64,000 bases of DNA from Toxonevra muliebris. Taxonomy: Eukaryota; Arthropoda; Insecta; Diptera; Pallopteridae. A program made the position numbers and the translations under genes. Under the pieces are notes generated by a model that searched no databases, was not told the DNA's origin, and saw only the letters and a list, made by a program, of their open reading frames with translations. Each line of letters starts with the position of its first letter. Within the stretch, counting starts at the first letter, position 1. Where the stretch lies: the NCBI GenBank assembly GCA_963691655.1, contig OY829326.1:69619235-69683234 (forward strand), written 5' to 3'. Shown here in pieces: positions 11,033 through 22,800 of the stretch.

Positions 11033-11070
11033 AGGGAAGCCAGATTTTTTATTTAAAAAATCAGTACATT
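11033..11070 (+). mobile_element. Solo hAT-like element end
   Basis: TAGGGAAGCCAG followed by T-rich sequence and AAATCAGTAC resembles the ends of the hAT-type MITE at 12279-12837 (TAGGGTAGCCAG ... AATCAGTA). No partner end was found before 12278, so it looks truncated. Confidence 0.4.
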
Positions 11071-12278
11071 TATACATTTTTGCTTTTGCTATAAGTTCAG
11101 TTTCTAAAATCACCAGGCCAAATCTGTTCTTTCCTTTCTCTTAAATCATTAAATTGAAAGTTCTATAATCGAGAAAACGATTGCAAATTTTTTTCTAAAT
11201 TTGAAAATTTGCCACTACATTATAGATTTTTTTTCAATCAGTATATGTACTACCCTACCCTACCCCCATAATATGCAAATTTAAATTACATTTTCGAGAT
11301 TCAGCCCCCCCATTGAAGAACTCTAGCTTCACCATTGGTTGTGACGGAAAAAAATTTTACTTGTATGGGGAATTGGCGTGGATATTCCCCGATGATGACA
11401 ATTTACTCAACATATTTTATATTTTATTTCTACTAAATATGTATGATATACCGAATTCGGTTTAATTTGCTTCTGTATTTCCTATGGTATCACTTTTTGA
11501 AAATTCGCATTATATGGAATGTACCACCCCACTTAACCCATTTCATCATTTCAGAACTTAATCTGTATCTGGCTATAAGTAACATCTTGTGTAAGCGAGA
11601 TCCTTCAATTTTATGTATCCAGCCCTAGAAATATTCGGAAACATATTTTGGAGTCTTGGACAATGCCTTTTTGGGTTCAACAGATGTAGAGGATTTCAGA
11701 CGAAATTAAGACTGAAATTTTGGGAATATATGTAATGTCTTTAGAGTTGAAGGTGGGTGGACTAAACCTAAGCACTCAGTCTCAAAGAGCATTGTACTAT
11801 ACCCAAGAAAGAGCCAGTAAAAGAAAGAAGAAAGATATGTGAGGGGATAAATGGGAAGAAAAAAGTTCTAAGGTCTCTCAGCCTCGAACTTTTTTTTATG
11901 TTTTGTCTTTGAAGCCCAGCAAAAAACCTAAGTGCAAAAATTTTAAGTAAAATCTTTTGCACTATTGTTTGAAAATAATGCATTTAAATACCACTAAGCC
12001 GAAATTTTCCTTATCAGACATGTTTAAAAAGGAATAGAGAATATGAAAATCAAAAAATTGGAGAAATCGGATTATCCAGTGGTTGTCTATAGCTGCATAG
12101 CAATGTTTTTTTAACCTTTAATAAAAGACAAACAAATTAATGCAGAAGCATGAAATGAATGTGACATTATTGTGGAAGACCTAAGTAACCATAATTTTAA
12201 AACAAAAGCTTTCTATCAAGCCCCATTAAAATTTGGGCGTCAGAGGGTTAAGACACGATTGATAGATTGGATTGGTTA
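11071..12278. other. Undetermined AT-rich DNA
   Basis: No conserved coding or repeat signature. A small GGGGAAT...ATTCCCC hairpin lies at 11367-11390. 12225-12278 (minus strand) may continue the retroelement interrupted by the hAT-type MITE. Confidence 0.4.
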
Positions 12279-12837
12279 TAGGGTAGCCAGATTTTGAACC
12301 GCGAAATCAGTAAATTAGACGTTGAAAAGCAGTGAAAATCAGGATTTAATGCTTTTATTACCTAGTAATTTTAATGTAATATAGTGATATAATCGTCCTG
12401 AAACATTTCTCCGATTTAGTGTGTTCATTTTATCTTTTTTTCTTCCTCAGTAGACAATGTTGATTACGTATCAGCTTCCATATTTAGAGAATTGTGAGAG
12501 CTGAGGACAATAATCAAATCCAATTAATTACAAATTCCTTTCACTCATTTTAAAACTTACGTTAATCGACTTTTCTTCAAGAAAATATTGCTTTTCTCCT
12601 CTCGATAGCAACAGCGCGTATGTTTTTTATATTGTGAACAATTAGAAAAAGAAACAAGCAGGATGGGACTGTCTGTAAAAACGATTTCAATACCATTAAG
12701 GTTAAGAATTTGAAAAAAGCAGTACAAAATACAAAAGTCAGTACATTTTTGTACTGATTTCGAGATTTCAAAAAATCAGTATTTAAAAAAAAAAATCAGG
12801 CCATGTACAGATAAAATCAGTACGTCTGGCTACCCTA
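12279..12837. mobile_element. hAT-type MITE, 559 bp, with 8-bp target duplication
   Basis: Ends TAGGGTAGCCAGA (12279 on) and TCTGGCTACCCTA (ending 12837) are perfect inverted repeats but for the last base. Flanks are ATTGGTTA (12271-12278) and ATTGGTGA (12838-12845), an 8-bp duplication with one mismatch, the size expected for hAT. The interior is noncoding. It interrupts an RNase H/C-terminal retroelement frame that can be read on both sides on the minus strand. Confidence 0.75.
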
Positions 12838-12845
12838 ATTGGTGA

Positions 12846-13195
12846 TGACGCCCATGTTGATCATTTGCTGACCACATGTGTTATGCCCGTTGATGACATC
12901 AATCAGTAATCTTAGGTCTTTTCAGTTTCAGAAGAAATTCCGCTGATTTCCTGTTAGGTTGTCTCACGAAGCACTTTGCGGTTCTGCAGGAGTCAAGCTC
13001 AGACCATCTCTTTTTAAGGATAGAACCCACGAAGTCGTTAATCCCACCATGGCGTCTCCAGAGCTTATGCCAAGAAAAGGTTCCGGAACCCATGGTGCAA
13101 TTGCAGAATTTTCATTAGGTAGTTCATCAGCAAGTTCATTCCCTGTAATACGACTGTGTCCTGGAACTCACATAAGGCATAACTTGTTTTGTTTT
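12846..13195 (-). mobile_element. Non-LTR retrotransposon RNase H / C-terminal fragment
   Basis: Minus strand, in order: HSRITGNELADEL (13155-13120), the last RNase H strand (HSGI.GNE.ADELA); PWVPEPFLGIS, the G/PEPFLG linker; after a shift, KKRWSELDSCRTAKCFVRQP, the typical W..L.SCR.AK.F segment; then LIDVINGHNTCGQQMINMGV, a decayed L.G..TGH......M..MG, which reaches the hAT insertion site. Across that insertion the frame resumes as NPIYQSCL (near 12270), matching ..PICRSCL. Stops and frameshifts show it is dead. The plus-strand frame 12959-13348 is its antisense shadow. Confidence 0.75.
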
Positions 13196-13199
13196 GTGA

Positions 13200-15071
13200 C
13201 ACAATTCAGCTTTGGCGTACAATCGCTGACTAATTTTAAAGAGCTGACAGGGTTAGCAAGGGCCTTCAGTGTACTTTGGCTATGTCAGTATCCATTCAAA
13301 TTAGGTATTAATACATATGTGGTATCAAACAAAAAAAAACCGAAATGATTATCAAACTTCATGTTCAGGAATGAAAAATGTAATGAAAATCCATAATACT
13401 TTATTGAAATTAAAAGGGTTGAAGTTCTAAGAAGTCTTTAAATATATGCGTTTAAGTATCAGTTTAATTAAAATACAGAAGTAAAACTGAAAGCCTCTTT
13501 GAATATCTATACACATAAATGTAGAGCTCTTATTTCTACACTGTTCTCATAGCATATACTACTTTGCATAAGTAACTACGTAAATAGTCCCCAAAAATAA
13601 AACTTTTTTGAAATTAATCCTTAAAAACTCTCACTTCATAGCTAACTTAATTGTATCGAATTTCTAAAATGTATAAAAAAAAAATACAAAACTTCGTATG
13701 TGCTACTTTTTTGTAACCTAAACATTGCATTCTTTTGTTTATACTCGTCTAAGTAAAGTATAAGAAAAAATGTTAATTACATTTATGCCGCAACTCATAT
13801 TTTCACAATGTACTTAAAATATTTTTTATTTTATTTTTAAGTAACATGATCCTTTGGCATGTCAATGTGTAAAGTGTCGTTATCGATTTTTAAGACCTTT
13901 TTAGGAGAATGGCCGCTTTCTTTTAATTTATACTTACAATATTGTTTCTTTTTTGTTTTAAATTTTTTGTAATTTGAGTATTTTGTAAATGTTTTGTAAT
14001 TGGGAAATGACCACAATTGGGCTTTAAATGACATAAGTGTTTTTTTATAATCGAAGAGGAGAAGTGACTTAGAAATCGATAATAAATGCGGTTACTATTT
14101 TGAGTTTCATAATTGAAATATTTTCTTTGTACTTAAAGTGCTACATTACAATTCTGAGCATTTGTATGAAAATGTAAAGTAAAACTAAGTATTTCACAAT
14201 AGCTAATTATTTCAATTTATTATTTGAAACTAATTAATTTAAGTTGAATGCTTATAGACACTAAGCACAGTAAATATCGGTTCATGATCTGGAAAAAGAA
14301 TAAGACTCCTTTTAAAATCGGTTCAATTCTCAAAATTTGCTGAAATCAAAATCAAATTTTGATTATAATTTAAGAAACATTACTATAAAGATCAGTTCAT
14401 ATTTAATCATTGGTCTAAAAATATGGAAGATAAGAGAATATCTGCCAAATTAAAACCTTTTACACAGATATGATCAATCAAGCTTCCTCTCAGATTCAGA
14501 ATGGATTTGATCGGATCATAAACTGATGAAAAGTGGTTGAGCTAGCAAATTGCTTCCATTTTTTAAATTTTCAATTCCAGATTTCTCTAAACTTTTACGT
14601 ACTTAATCGAGATTAATGAAAAGAGTATTGTCATAGACAGTTACCAATAAGATTATCTCCAATGTAGCCATAAAATTTAAACAGGCGAGCTCTTGTCTCG
14701 CCAGAATTTCAAAAATTTGGAAATAAGACGGTTGCGAGAATTGATATTGATACAAGTAGAGTTGCCATATAAGCTATATCACTGTTGAAATAAATTGAAA
14801 TATGTAGCATATTAGCAGAAAACTGAGAAAGGACGGTATAATCCTTAGTGCAGCAATTATTGAACTAACAAATAATCTGTTTTACTTTATTTTCCTGAGA
14901 ATAACTTCATTTTAAAATATATACACTATTTTTGAAAAAAAAATGGTAACTCCACATGAAGTAAAATCATTTTAAACAGCTTTTTCGTATTAATCGCGTC
15001 TTGCTTAATTATAAATTCAACAGCGAGAATAGCGACGAGTGCTCTTGTTTCTGAAATCGTCTGAAACTCAC
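13200..15071. other. AT-rich DNA with no recognised feature
   Basis: Open frames in this stretch (for example 14034-13837 minus) are lysine-rich AT artefacts. No element ends seen. Confidence 0.4.
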
Positions 15072-15188
15072 CTTGCGCCCTTGCTCCATTGTAAGTGGGG
15101 CTTAAAACACATTGAAAGAAAAATTGTTGACGAGACGTTTTCGAACATCGCCTCGCGTCGTCGTTTCAATGTAAATGGGGCTTGAATT
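15072..15188 (+). repeat. Two degenerate direct repeats beside minisatellite array 2
   Basis: TTGCTCCATTGTAAGTGGGG near 15079 and CGTTTCAATGTAAATGGGGC near 15161 are related copies about 77 bp apart, the second leading straight into array 2. Confidence 0.45.
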
Positions 15189-15189
15189 C

Positions 15190-15605
15190 TGTTTGATTTT
15201 TTTTCGTTAATTTCAGTTTAAATTTTGATTTGAGCTTGAGTCTGATTTTTGGCCTATATTTAGCCTGAGTTTTGGTTTCAGCTTATGTGTAAGTTTTAGT
15301 CTGATTTTTAGTTTTAATTTTGATCTGAATTTATATCTGAATATCGGTATGGGTTTGGTCTGAATTTTGATCTAAGCTTTGGTTTGAGTTTTCCTTTTCT
15401 TTTTTTATCTGAATATAAGTTTGAGTTTTCGTGTGATTTTTGGTCTGAATGTTTCTCTGAACTCAGTCTAAGTTTAAGCTTGCCTTTAGGTCTGAACTTT
15501 GGCCAAAATTATAACACAATTTTGTCCTAAATATTGATCTGAATTTTGATCTAATTTTTGATCTCAGCTTGGGTCTGATTTTTGGTCTTTTTTTCTGATA
15601 TTCTA
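15190..15605 (+). repeat. Degenerate 12-bp minisatellite array 2
   Basis: About 415 bp of TTTTGATCTGAG/TTTTGGTCTGAA variants on the plus strand, the same family as arrays at 408-655, 33040-33605 (opposite strand) and 63395-63525. Minus-strand translation gives KIRPKLRSKIRS-type repeats, which explains the frame 15678-15463. Confidence 0.75.
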
Positions 15606-17384
15606 TTTGAATCTTAGATTCACCACTGATTGCACTGAATAAGCTACTCACAAAATTAGATGAAAATTTTCTAAACAATAGATCAAAATATGTCTATTAA
15701 TTTATTCTATTAAGTTATTAATTTATTTAAAAAAAAAAAATAAAATAAAAGATATTAAGTGCACTTAATACTTTTCATATTTATTATATTTAAAAATACT
15801 TGATTAATACTCATGATCTTTATAAATATTTAAGGATTTTTGTTTCCAGTTTGGGTCATAAAACTAATTTTTCTTAATATTTGTAATAATTCTTCAACAA
15901 ACTAATCAAAGAATCTTACACAATACTTTGCCCTTAATTATTTTATTACTAACAATATAAATCTACAAGTTTATAAATTTATCATGCACTAAATGATCTA
16001 TACAACTAGTACCTACATTTTGCAGAGACCTTGTAAACTATAGTTAGTAGTAGAGTGTTTCGTCAAAAACGATAAGAGTTTACAAGTTAGTGTGATGAAA
16101 CATAAATATTAAAAACAAAACTAAATGTTAGAGCAAATTTTATTGATTTTGCTATTAACTTTATAAAAAGTTTATAAGAAAACAAAAACTGTACGTTATA
16201 AAAAACATAGTAAATTTATTCGACGGACTGAAAGTAAATGAGTGATTTCCCTGACATAAAGATGGATTATATGTGCCCGTACTACAGATTGCAGCAACGT
16301 GATGTTGGAGCTGGTTAAATAAAATAAACAAACAAAAATACTTAGAATACTTAGAGTAGAATTCTTATCTTAATAATTTATATACTTTCAAGTGTCAATT
16401 GTAGTAGTTTCTCGGAAAAAAAGGAACGAACCATCATAGGAAAACAAAAAAGAAAAACACTTGTTTTATAGAGAATAAAGAGTACGTATGGGGTACCACT
16501 TCTACTACACTTTATAAATAAGTATATAGTAGTAAATGCGCTTATCTTAATTTTTTCCCTCTACTCTCTCTTTTGTTGTTTTGAGTTTATATATTGTTCA
16601 ATTCTTTTATCATTGCTCTAGTTTTCTATATATTTTTTTTGCTTTGTTTTTAGTTTTACTTTTATAGCAGTTACCTTTGCACCTCACATTTAAAGTTTAT
16701 TTGTTTTTTTTTTTTATTATATTTGTAAAATTACAATGACACAAAATTATATTTTGTAATAACTCTTTAACTATAAACAGCAACAGAAATAATGACCCTG
16801 CACTCATTGTGATTTTAAATGTTTTTGTAATAAAATTTTGTAATGTTTTACCACTGTGCGTAATCAGTTTGAGTTTTCGATTTTGTTTGATAAATACGTT
16901 TCCATATTCTGGTTTGTTATTTCTTAGTGGAAAAGGGTACCATTTTTTTTGTTTTTGTTTTTGTTCTTAATATTTATTTATGCTTTATGTAGTAGATATG
17001 GTATATTTACTTTTCGTATTTGTGTGCGATAACTCGAAGAGGGATTTTCTAAAGATATGAGATTATGGTATAAGTGCGAGTTGTAGTCGTACAGTGTGGA
17101 ATAATGTTAGAATAATAGGTAGTAACCTTATGCAATGTTGTTTTAAAGAATTACCCAATATTAAAATACAAGAGTTTGTCATTGTGTAGTTTTCAGGTGT
17201 AGCTCTTTTATTTCTTATTGTTAAAAAGCACACTTCTTCCGAAATTATCTATATTTTGTGATAATTCCCTCCCTGAAGTTATAACGCTTCAAAAATTACA
17301 CAGGGCTGCGAACTAAAGTAGCAAGTTAGCTAAGAACTAAAGTAGCAATTGTTCTACGAACGGTAAATTCGAACCTGAACACAA
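15606..17384. other. AT-rich DNA with no recognised feature
   Basis: Poly-A and poly-T tracts only; no exon or element recognised. Confidence 0.4.
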
Positions 17385-18015
17385 GATTTTTCTATTATGG
17401 CCTAAAACCCGGCTTCCAAGTATCTTTCAAGCAGAAATTCATGTCATTAGACTTTGTACCTAACCTCAAACTTAATTGTAATCTAATAATTAAATGTAAA
17501 AGTTAGAGGTTGCGTTTTACTGATTCATTTATATTTCAAATATGAATATGATTTAGGGTTTGAATTCAAAAAATCCCACCCTGCGTTCGCCCCTAGTAAA
17601 GATAAAAATATTATAATACTTTCAGTGCAGCCGACATTAGAGTACTTGATTCTTTTAAGATATCTTCAATAATAGTATATTAAGCTTTATAACAACAAAT
17701 TGGATTAAGCAAGAGTAAAAAGGTCAAAATATTTTGGGTCCCTAGGCATAAAGGAATATTGATGGCAATAAAGTCGCTTACAATTTGGCATCGAAGGCAT
17801 TGCACCCAAGCCCTATCCAGTAGTAGAAACTTTCACTATTTATTGTGGAGGGAGAAAAGAAGTTATAAAGCCTTAGGTAGCCAAAACTCTTAAGTACTTT
17901 AACCTAAAAGCAGAAGCCAAAGGTCTCAAGCTAGTCAAATACAACTTAAGAAATCTCACGTAGTTTCATTTAGGGCATTGTAGACACAGAGCGTACCTCA
18001 TGAAATTAGATATAG
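17385..18015 (+). mobile_element. Non-LTR retrotransposon RNase H fragment
   Basis: Plus strand: SIFQAEIHVIRLC (from about 17417), the Glu-containing helix of RNase H; KVKIFWVPRHKGI (17720-17758), the (V/L)WVPGHSGI strand; shifted frame NIDGNKVAYNLASKALHP, a decayed I.GNE.AD.LA..GA; and LGHCRHRAYLMKLDI (about 17970-18013), the TGHC.L..HL..LG knuckle start. About 250 bp between the first two blocks is unrecognisable. Dead copy. Confidence 0.65.
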
Positions 18016-19905
18016 AATAAATCAGCAGTTTTCATTTTTGTCTACATACAAGATGATACAATTTTGGAACATGGCATATTCGCAGCAGAGCAAAATTTGT
18101 TGGACGTTACTAACCAGAAAGTAAAGATATCACTTCCATAAATTTCGGGTTTCGGAACAACATTTCTTTGGAATCTATGGATACTTTCAAGAGATAAAAA
18201 AAAACATTGAGCAAATTGTATAAAGCACAAAAAAACCTATAAGAATTTATTTCTAATTAATTAATTGGTTAATATGTTACAGAAAAAAACGAATGAACGT
18301 TTTTTATGTCACTAAACTCTTAAACCATTTCAAATGCAAAAAATCAAATAATACTTTTTTTTGAGCTTTGCTAGGATTCCTCTTTCAGAACCAGCTAATT
18401 TTTGATCAAGTTGAAGTTTAGCAGACACAGCAATTAACGCAAATTTTAAAATCGCAAGAGAGCTTCTACGTTGAGCAATGAAACAGTAAAATATTTTAGA
18501 CAAAAACTATACAAATCGGATAAGCTTCTGTTCAAACTAAACGGGTCTTCTGTCGAAACCTCTCTTTTATAGTTTGATCTATTGTGGAAGTAAGAATTAT
18601 TTCTCAACTAACAAGACACCAACATATATTTTTAAAAAAGAAAAAAAAAATGGCATATAAATAGATTTCGAGCCTTCCTTGAACACTGACGAAGCCTGGA
18701 TTAATGAGGAAGTTAACGCATATTAATTTTTTCTCACAACTATGATACAACATAGAATAGTAAATTAAAAACCGGCTTTTGTGTAATTAAATATTTTTAT
18801 CATAAATTACTTTTTCTCTAAAAATAATTTTAGACACCCTGTTCTACCCTACAATAGGTTAGTCGCAAAACATTATTACCCTTTATTAATCAATCAAATA
18901 ATCATTCACGTCACGACCGCGAAAAACATAATCTAACTTAAAAGTGCAAAAAAAAGATTATTTTGAACATATTCAATCGTCTTTAAAATCTTATCATTTT
19001 TCGAACATTTGCAGCAGTTTTACGTTAGAGAACAATCACTCACCTTTCAAACAGTTTAAGACTCGTATAAATTGCTATCGACTTTATAGATAGTTGAAAA
19101 TAGGCAGAAGTGTTTTGTCCATACGAAATTTTGAAGTGATTTTGCCACTATGAAAATGCCCTGAATTTATAATAATAATATAATTTGTTAGCAGTCATGT
19201 CGATTTAGATCTCAAAAATATCAGAATCATTGCAGGTTTTTTAACCATATCAGGTAAAGTAACAGGAACAAGAGAATGTTTATTGTAAATTCGAGTGGAT
19301 GTACTGATTGTAATTCTGGGCAATAAAAATATTAAATCTGGCAAAAGAATCATGATTCCCCCTTTCTCCTTCTTACAAGAACTCATCATTGATGAATGAA
19401 AAATTAGAATCATATAAATTCCATCACTTGATTTGTTTAGAATTTTCTTGCATTCGAGTTTAATCAATAAAGTTGTTTGAAATTTTAATCATAACTTGAT
19501 CGTTTATTTGAGTTAAATTCATCATACTTAATAATATTTTATTAAACTTTCATACTATTGAAAAAACATGCAAAATAAAATCAATTGAAATGTGACCATT
19601 GATCTGTATAGAAAAAGGCTCAAACATGATCTAATCTAAATATTTCAGGATTAAATCATAAGATAATCTAATTCAAAGATTAACACTACTTTAATGCTAT
19701 CTGGAATACTTAAGTTTTGATGAAATTTTGATAGAGCATAAACTTCACAAATCTTCTGATCAAAATCATCTTTTAATCTCAATTTTGATTTTTGCTGTAT
19801 CCTATTCAAATTTTGTTGAAGGTAAGCTTTAAAAACCTAGAGATCTTTAATCTATACCATCATTTCTATTTTCTACAAGACTTCAAAATATTCCAAAACA
19901 CTCAC
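18016..19905. other. AT-rich intronic DNA with no recognised feature
   Basis: The minus-strand frame 19467-19195 has no recognisable motif. 19190-19860 has many GATC- and TTTTGAT-type words but no clear structure. Confidence 0.4.
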
Positions 19906-20005
19906 CTCGCTCCCACAATAACTTGATTTCGTGCAACATCAAATAATAATTGTGAATAAGAATCGGTTTCGGGATCGTTAAAACGTTTGGCTGATGACAT
20001 CAAAT
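19906..20005 (-). CDS. Sema5c: Semaphorin 5c-like gene, second coding exon (start of Sema domain)
   Basis: Seen: a 100-bp minus-strand exon between acceptor TTTTAG (20007-20006) and donor GGAGCGAG|GTGAGT (exon end 19906). Its phases fit the upstream exon exactly (two bases, 32 codons, two bases). It encodes DLMSSAKRF, then a segment containing SYSQLLFDVARNQVIVGAR. Known: a first Sema-domain strand followed by (hydrophobic)-VGAR is the signature opening of semaphorins, and class 5 proteins have the form YSQL.FD..RNQVVVGAR before a tyrosine-containing strand. Drosophila Sema5c is the closest I recall. Alternatives: another semaphorin class is less likely because classes 1 and 2 differ here; a plexin is unlikely. 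The next exon should begin by completing the Arg codon and continue the Sema domain. I did not find it down to position 1, so the following intron is at least 19.9 kb. No disabling change is seen in either exon. Confidence 0.8.
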
Positions 20006-20629
20006 CTAAAATTAAAAAAAAAAGATGTTTTGAATCTCATTTAAATTTTAACATTTCTACATATAATTAAATATTTTTATAATATAACATAGTTTAGTTG
20101 CTTAAAATAACCATTAATAATGCGAAAATATTTCTGAATAAATTTTTAATATGTATTTTTTTTTTATGATTTATCATTAATTTTGTGCTGTGCTTATTTT
20201 CACGAGTGTCAAAAACTAACATTAAATATTTATATTAAATAATTTTCAACACATTATTCATATCTTCATTAAACATTTCCTTATTTAAGTTTTAAAGTTT
20301 CAGTTGAAATTAAAATGCATAGCAAACAAGCAAATAAAAACATAACGATGTAATTTTTGCAATGTCAACAATTTCAATATGAATTTAATAAACAAGTGAG
20401 CAGCGTATTTCTGTGGATCTCGAGCGAGTTTTATCACATTGTGCAAAATTTTTTACTCTAAGTACAGTTTATTTGTTTATGTAGGTCTTGAACGTTTTAA
20501 GTTACATAAGAGATGTAATAAGTACGTACAGTAGAGTGGATTAATTTTTGAGTTATTTAAATCAACGAGGAATAATATTGCCCGGCAAAGTTTTTCCTAT
20601 ATTTTTGGAGCTACTGAATTTGAAATTGA

Positions 20630-21290
20630 CCAATTCGACTTCAGGTTTTATGAAATTTTGATACGAGTCATGACCACGGGGTTTCAACAGTTTGATGTTC
20701 CGAAGACTTCTTGTATATAAAAGGAAAAAACAAGGGCTTAAAGAGTAAAACTGGTACTTCATAATCTCCAATTATCAAAAAGTGCTCCACAACAATATGA
20801 TTGAAATGGTAGGTTGGAATGCCTGTTGAGCGACACACTTAGGCCTGAACGGGACATTGTGATATTACATAGTTAGACCTACAGCTCAACGCCGATTCCA
20901 AATGACGGTGTGGCAGTTTTTTATCAGCTTGGTGGTTTTACCATTATCAACCAAGATGTGTACTTGTACACTTTCTTATAGTTCTCATATACTTCATATT
21001 GATAGTGAATGTAAGAAGGTTATGAGAATTAACCACCATGCGAAAACGGAAATCGAACCCGAACCTCCCGAATGAAAGTCTAGTGCACTACCCACAAGAC
21101 TATCGAGGTTGCCCATTAATATGGTAAAAAAAAACGTGATTTGTGACCTCTTTTTTAGAAATTTGTAGTATTAGGATTCGTATTCTGACTTCGGATTTGT
21201 AAATAACGCATAAAAATCTATAAAAAATTACTTCTGAAACCCCGTCATGACTGGTCATGACTCGTGTCAAAATTTCATAAAACTCGTAAA
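20630..21290. repeat. Inverted repeat enclosing a SINE
   Basis: TTTTATGAAATTTTGATACG (from 20646) with GAGTCATGACC and GGGGTTTCA downstream is mirrored at 21232-21283, whose reverse complement reads TTTTATGAAATTTTGACACG then GAGTCATGACC and GGGGTTTCA. Arms are about 50-60 bp and separated by about 540 bp that include the SINE. Could be a foldback element into which the SINE inserted. Confidence 0.6.
20800..21116 (-). mobile_element. tRNA-derived SINE
   Basis: The minus strand from 21114 starts GGGCAACCTCGATAGTCTTG with an A-box-like TAGTCTTGTGGGTAGTG and, about 30 nt later, a B-box-like GGTTCGGGTTCGATTTCC (near 21065-21048), a tRNA-like head with normal box spacing. The remaining body of about 250 bp (to around 20800) is unrelated to tRNA. 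It lacks a good acceptor stem and CCA context, so it is a SINE rather than a tRNA gene. The 3' boundary is uncertain. Confidence 0.65.
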
Positions 21291-21320
21291 CCTCAAATCA
21301 GAGACTTAAAATTATTATTA

Positions 21321-21344
21321 TTTTTTTTTTTTTTTTTTTTTTTT
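21321..21344 (+). repeat. 24-bp poly-T tract
   Basis: Uninterrupted T24, equal to poly-A on the minus strand. It could be a retroposon tail, but no body is recognised beside it. Confidence 0.9.
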
Positions 21345-22194
21345 GAATTCCGTTATTTTCGAGTTGAGGGCCCAAATATATAAAAACTTAGTCTGATATT
21401 TTTTTTTTTTTAAATATAAAAAAGCGAATCAATCTAATGTGCAATATAACCGAAAATTGTTCACACCCCAACGAATTTTTTTTTTGAAAAAGTGTAAAAA
21501 CAAGCTGTGAAAATTTTTCTAAAAATCTGTAAAATTGGTGTATAGTTAGTTCTACACTATGTTTGAAACTAAACATACAACATTTTAAGTGCACTACAAA
21601 AAAGTTAAATTCTAAAAACTTGTTATGATTTAAAGCAAAAATCATACAAAGTATTAATAAATAATTCCAAATGACTGAAAAATAAAATGGAATTTCCCCG
21701 ATGGAATCAATGGATAGGTTTTAAGAGAGGTAACGAATTATGGTCTCATTTCGGAATCCAAACTATCTGTAGATATTAAAAACCAAATTAATTTATAACA
21801 TCGCTTGAGACGTTCAAAAAAAAATAAATTTCAAAGATATACAAGAAAAATGTTAAGAAACAAACATTGATTTTAGGAACTTCCCTGTCTACTTCCAACC
21901 CTTAATAGCTTAATCATACTCAAAAAAAGATTTAGTGTTCAAATAACAAATAACTCGTTCGCAATCACACATTTTTATCTATTATTCCTATTATTTAGAA
22001 GGGTATCCAGTATTTTTGGAAATGATTTGCAAACAAATCCCTGTTTCCGAGTTCTTCGGAAATCTTTATATATCTTACTATTAGATATGATAATACTGAG
22101 CTAATTTTTAATACCTGCAAATAATTTTGGTCCCGAAATCAGACCATTATTCCTTACTTTTAAAATTAACTCATAAAATCCGGCGATAAAATCC
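21345..22194. other. AT-rich intronic DNA
   Basis: No motif recognised. The minus-strand frame 21645-21388 is low-complexity. Confidence 0.4.
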
Positions 22195-22800
22195 ATAATA
22201 TGCTCTCTACTATTTTAGTTCCCAGCCATTTCGATTTTTGCCATTGTAATACATACTCGTATAATCTCTGTCATATTAATAGACTTGAGCGGATTCAAAA
22301 AGTCTTTATTCGATATGCATTGCGTTGTCTTCATTTTGCCGAGCCCATTCCCTCTTACAATGCTCGTTGCATGCTCATCGATCTAAAGTCCTTGAACAAC
22401 AGAAGAACTATCTTGTCTCTCATGTTTGTTTATGACATCATTGTTGGTTTTGTTGATTGTCCTGCTCTTCTAGAACTAATCAATTTTAATATTCCAACTA
22501 GAGATTTGCGTCATTCAGCTTTATTTTATGTTGGGTTGCGACGATCAAATTATGCCTCTTTTGCTCCTATTTCTAGAGCCTTAACTGAGTTTAATTCTAT
22601 TTCTAATTCCTTAGTTTTAGATTTCTCGGTTACTAAAGTTTCATTTAAAAACCTACTCAATGAATTCTATCCTTAAGCTTGTCTTAAATCTCTTTTTATT
22701 TTTAATTAATTTTAAGTTACTATTGTTTTAGTCTGTAAGGAATTTTTTATAATTTCCATTGACTCAATGAAATAAATAAATAAATAAATAATAAATTTTA
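22195..22800 (+). mobile_element. Non-LTR retrotransposon 3' end (ORF2 C-terminus, 3'UTR, tail)
   Basis: An open frame of 158 codons (22200-22676) contains HINRLERIQKVFIRYALRCL, SYNARCMLIDLKSLNNRRT and FNIPTRDLRHSALF, matching the C-terminus of Jockey-like ORF2 (.I.RLERIQK.FLRYAL ... PSY..RC.LL.L..L..RR ... PPR.LR). It stops at 22675, followed by a 3'UTR with CTGTAAGGAATTTT and a tail of AAATAAAT repeats (22769-22791). The start of the frame is the 5' truncation, not a real initiator. The sister copy at 60740-61475 has the same 3' end. Sense is opposite to Sema5c. Confidence 0.8.

Larger units (their letters stand above)
1..19905 (-). other. Large downstream intron of the Sema5c-like gene (runs off left edge)
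   Basis: Begins at donor GTGAGT next to 19906 on the minus strand; no matching downstream exon was found in the window. The stretch is filled with retroelement fragments, DNA transposons and AT-rich sequence with no other supported exon. An overlooked small exon cannot be excluded. Confidence 0.5.

Noticed and set aside
12959..13348. 129-codon plus-strand open frame
   Set aside because: Antisense to a clear RNase H/C-terminal retroelement fragment (GNELADEL, SCRTAKCF).
21048..21114. tRNA gene
   Set aside because: A and B boxes are present, but the acceptor stem does not pair well and the homology continues as a SINE body.
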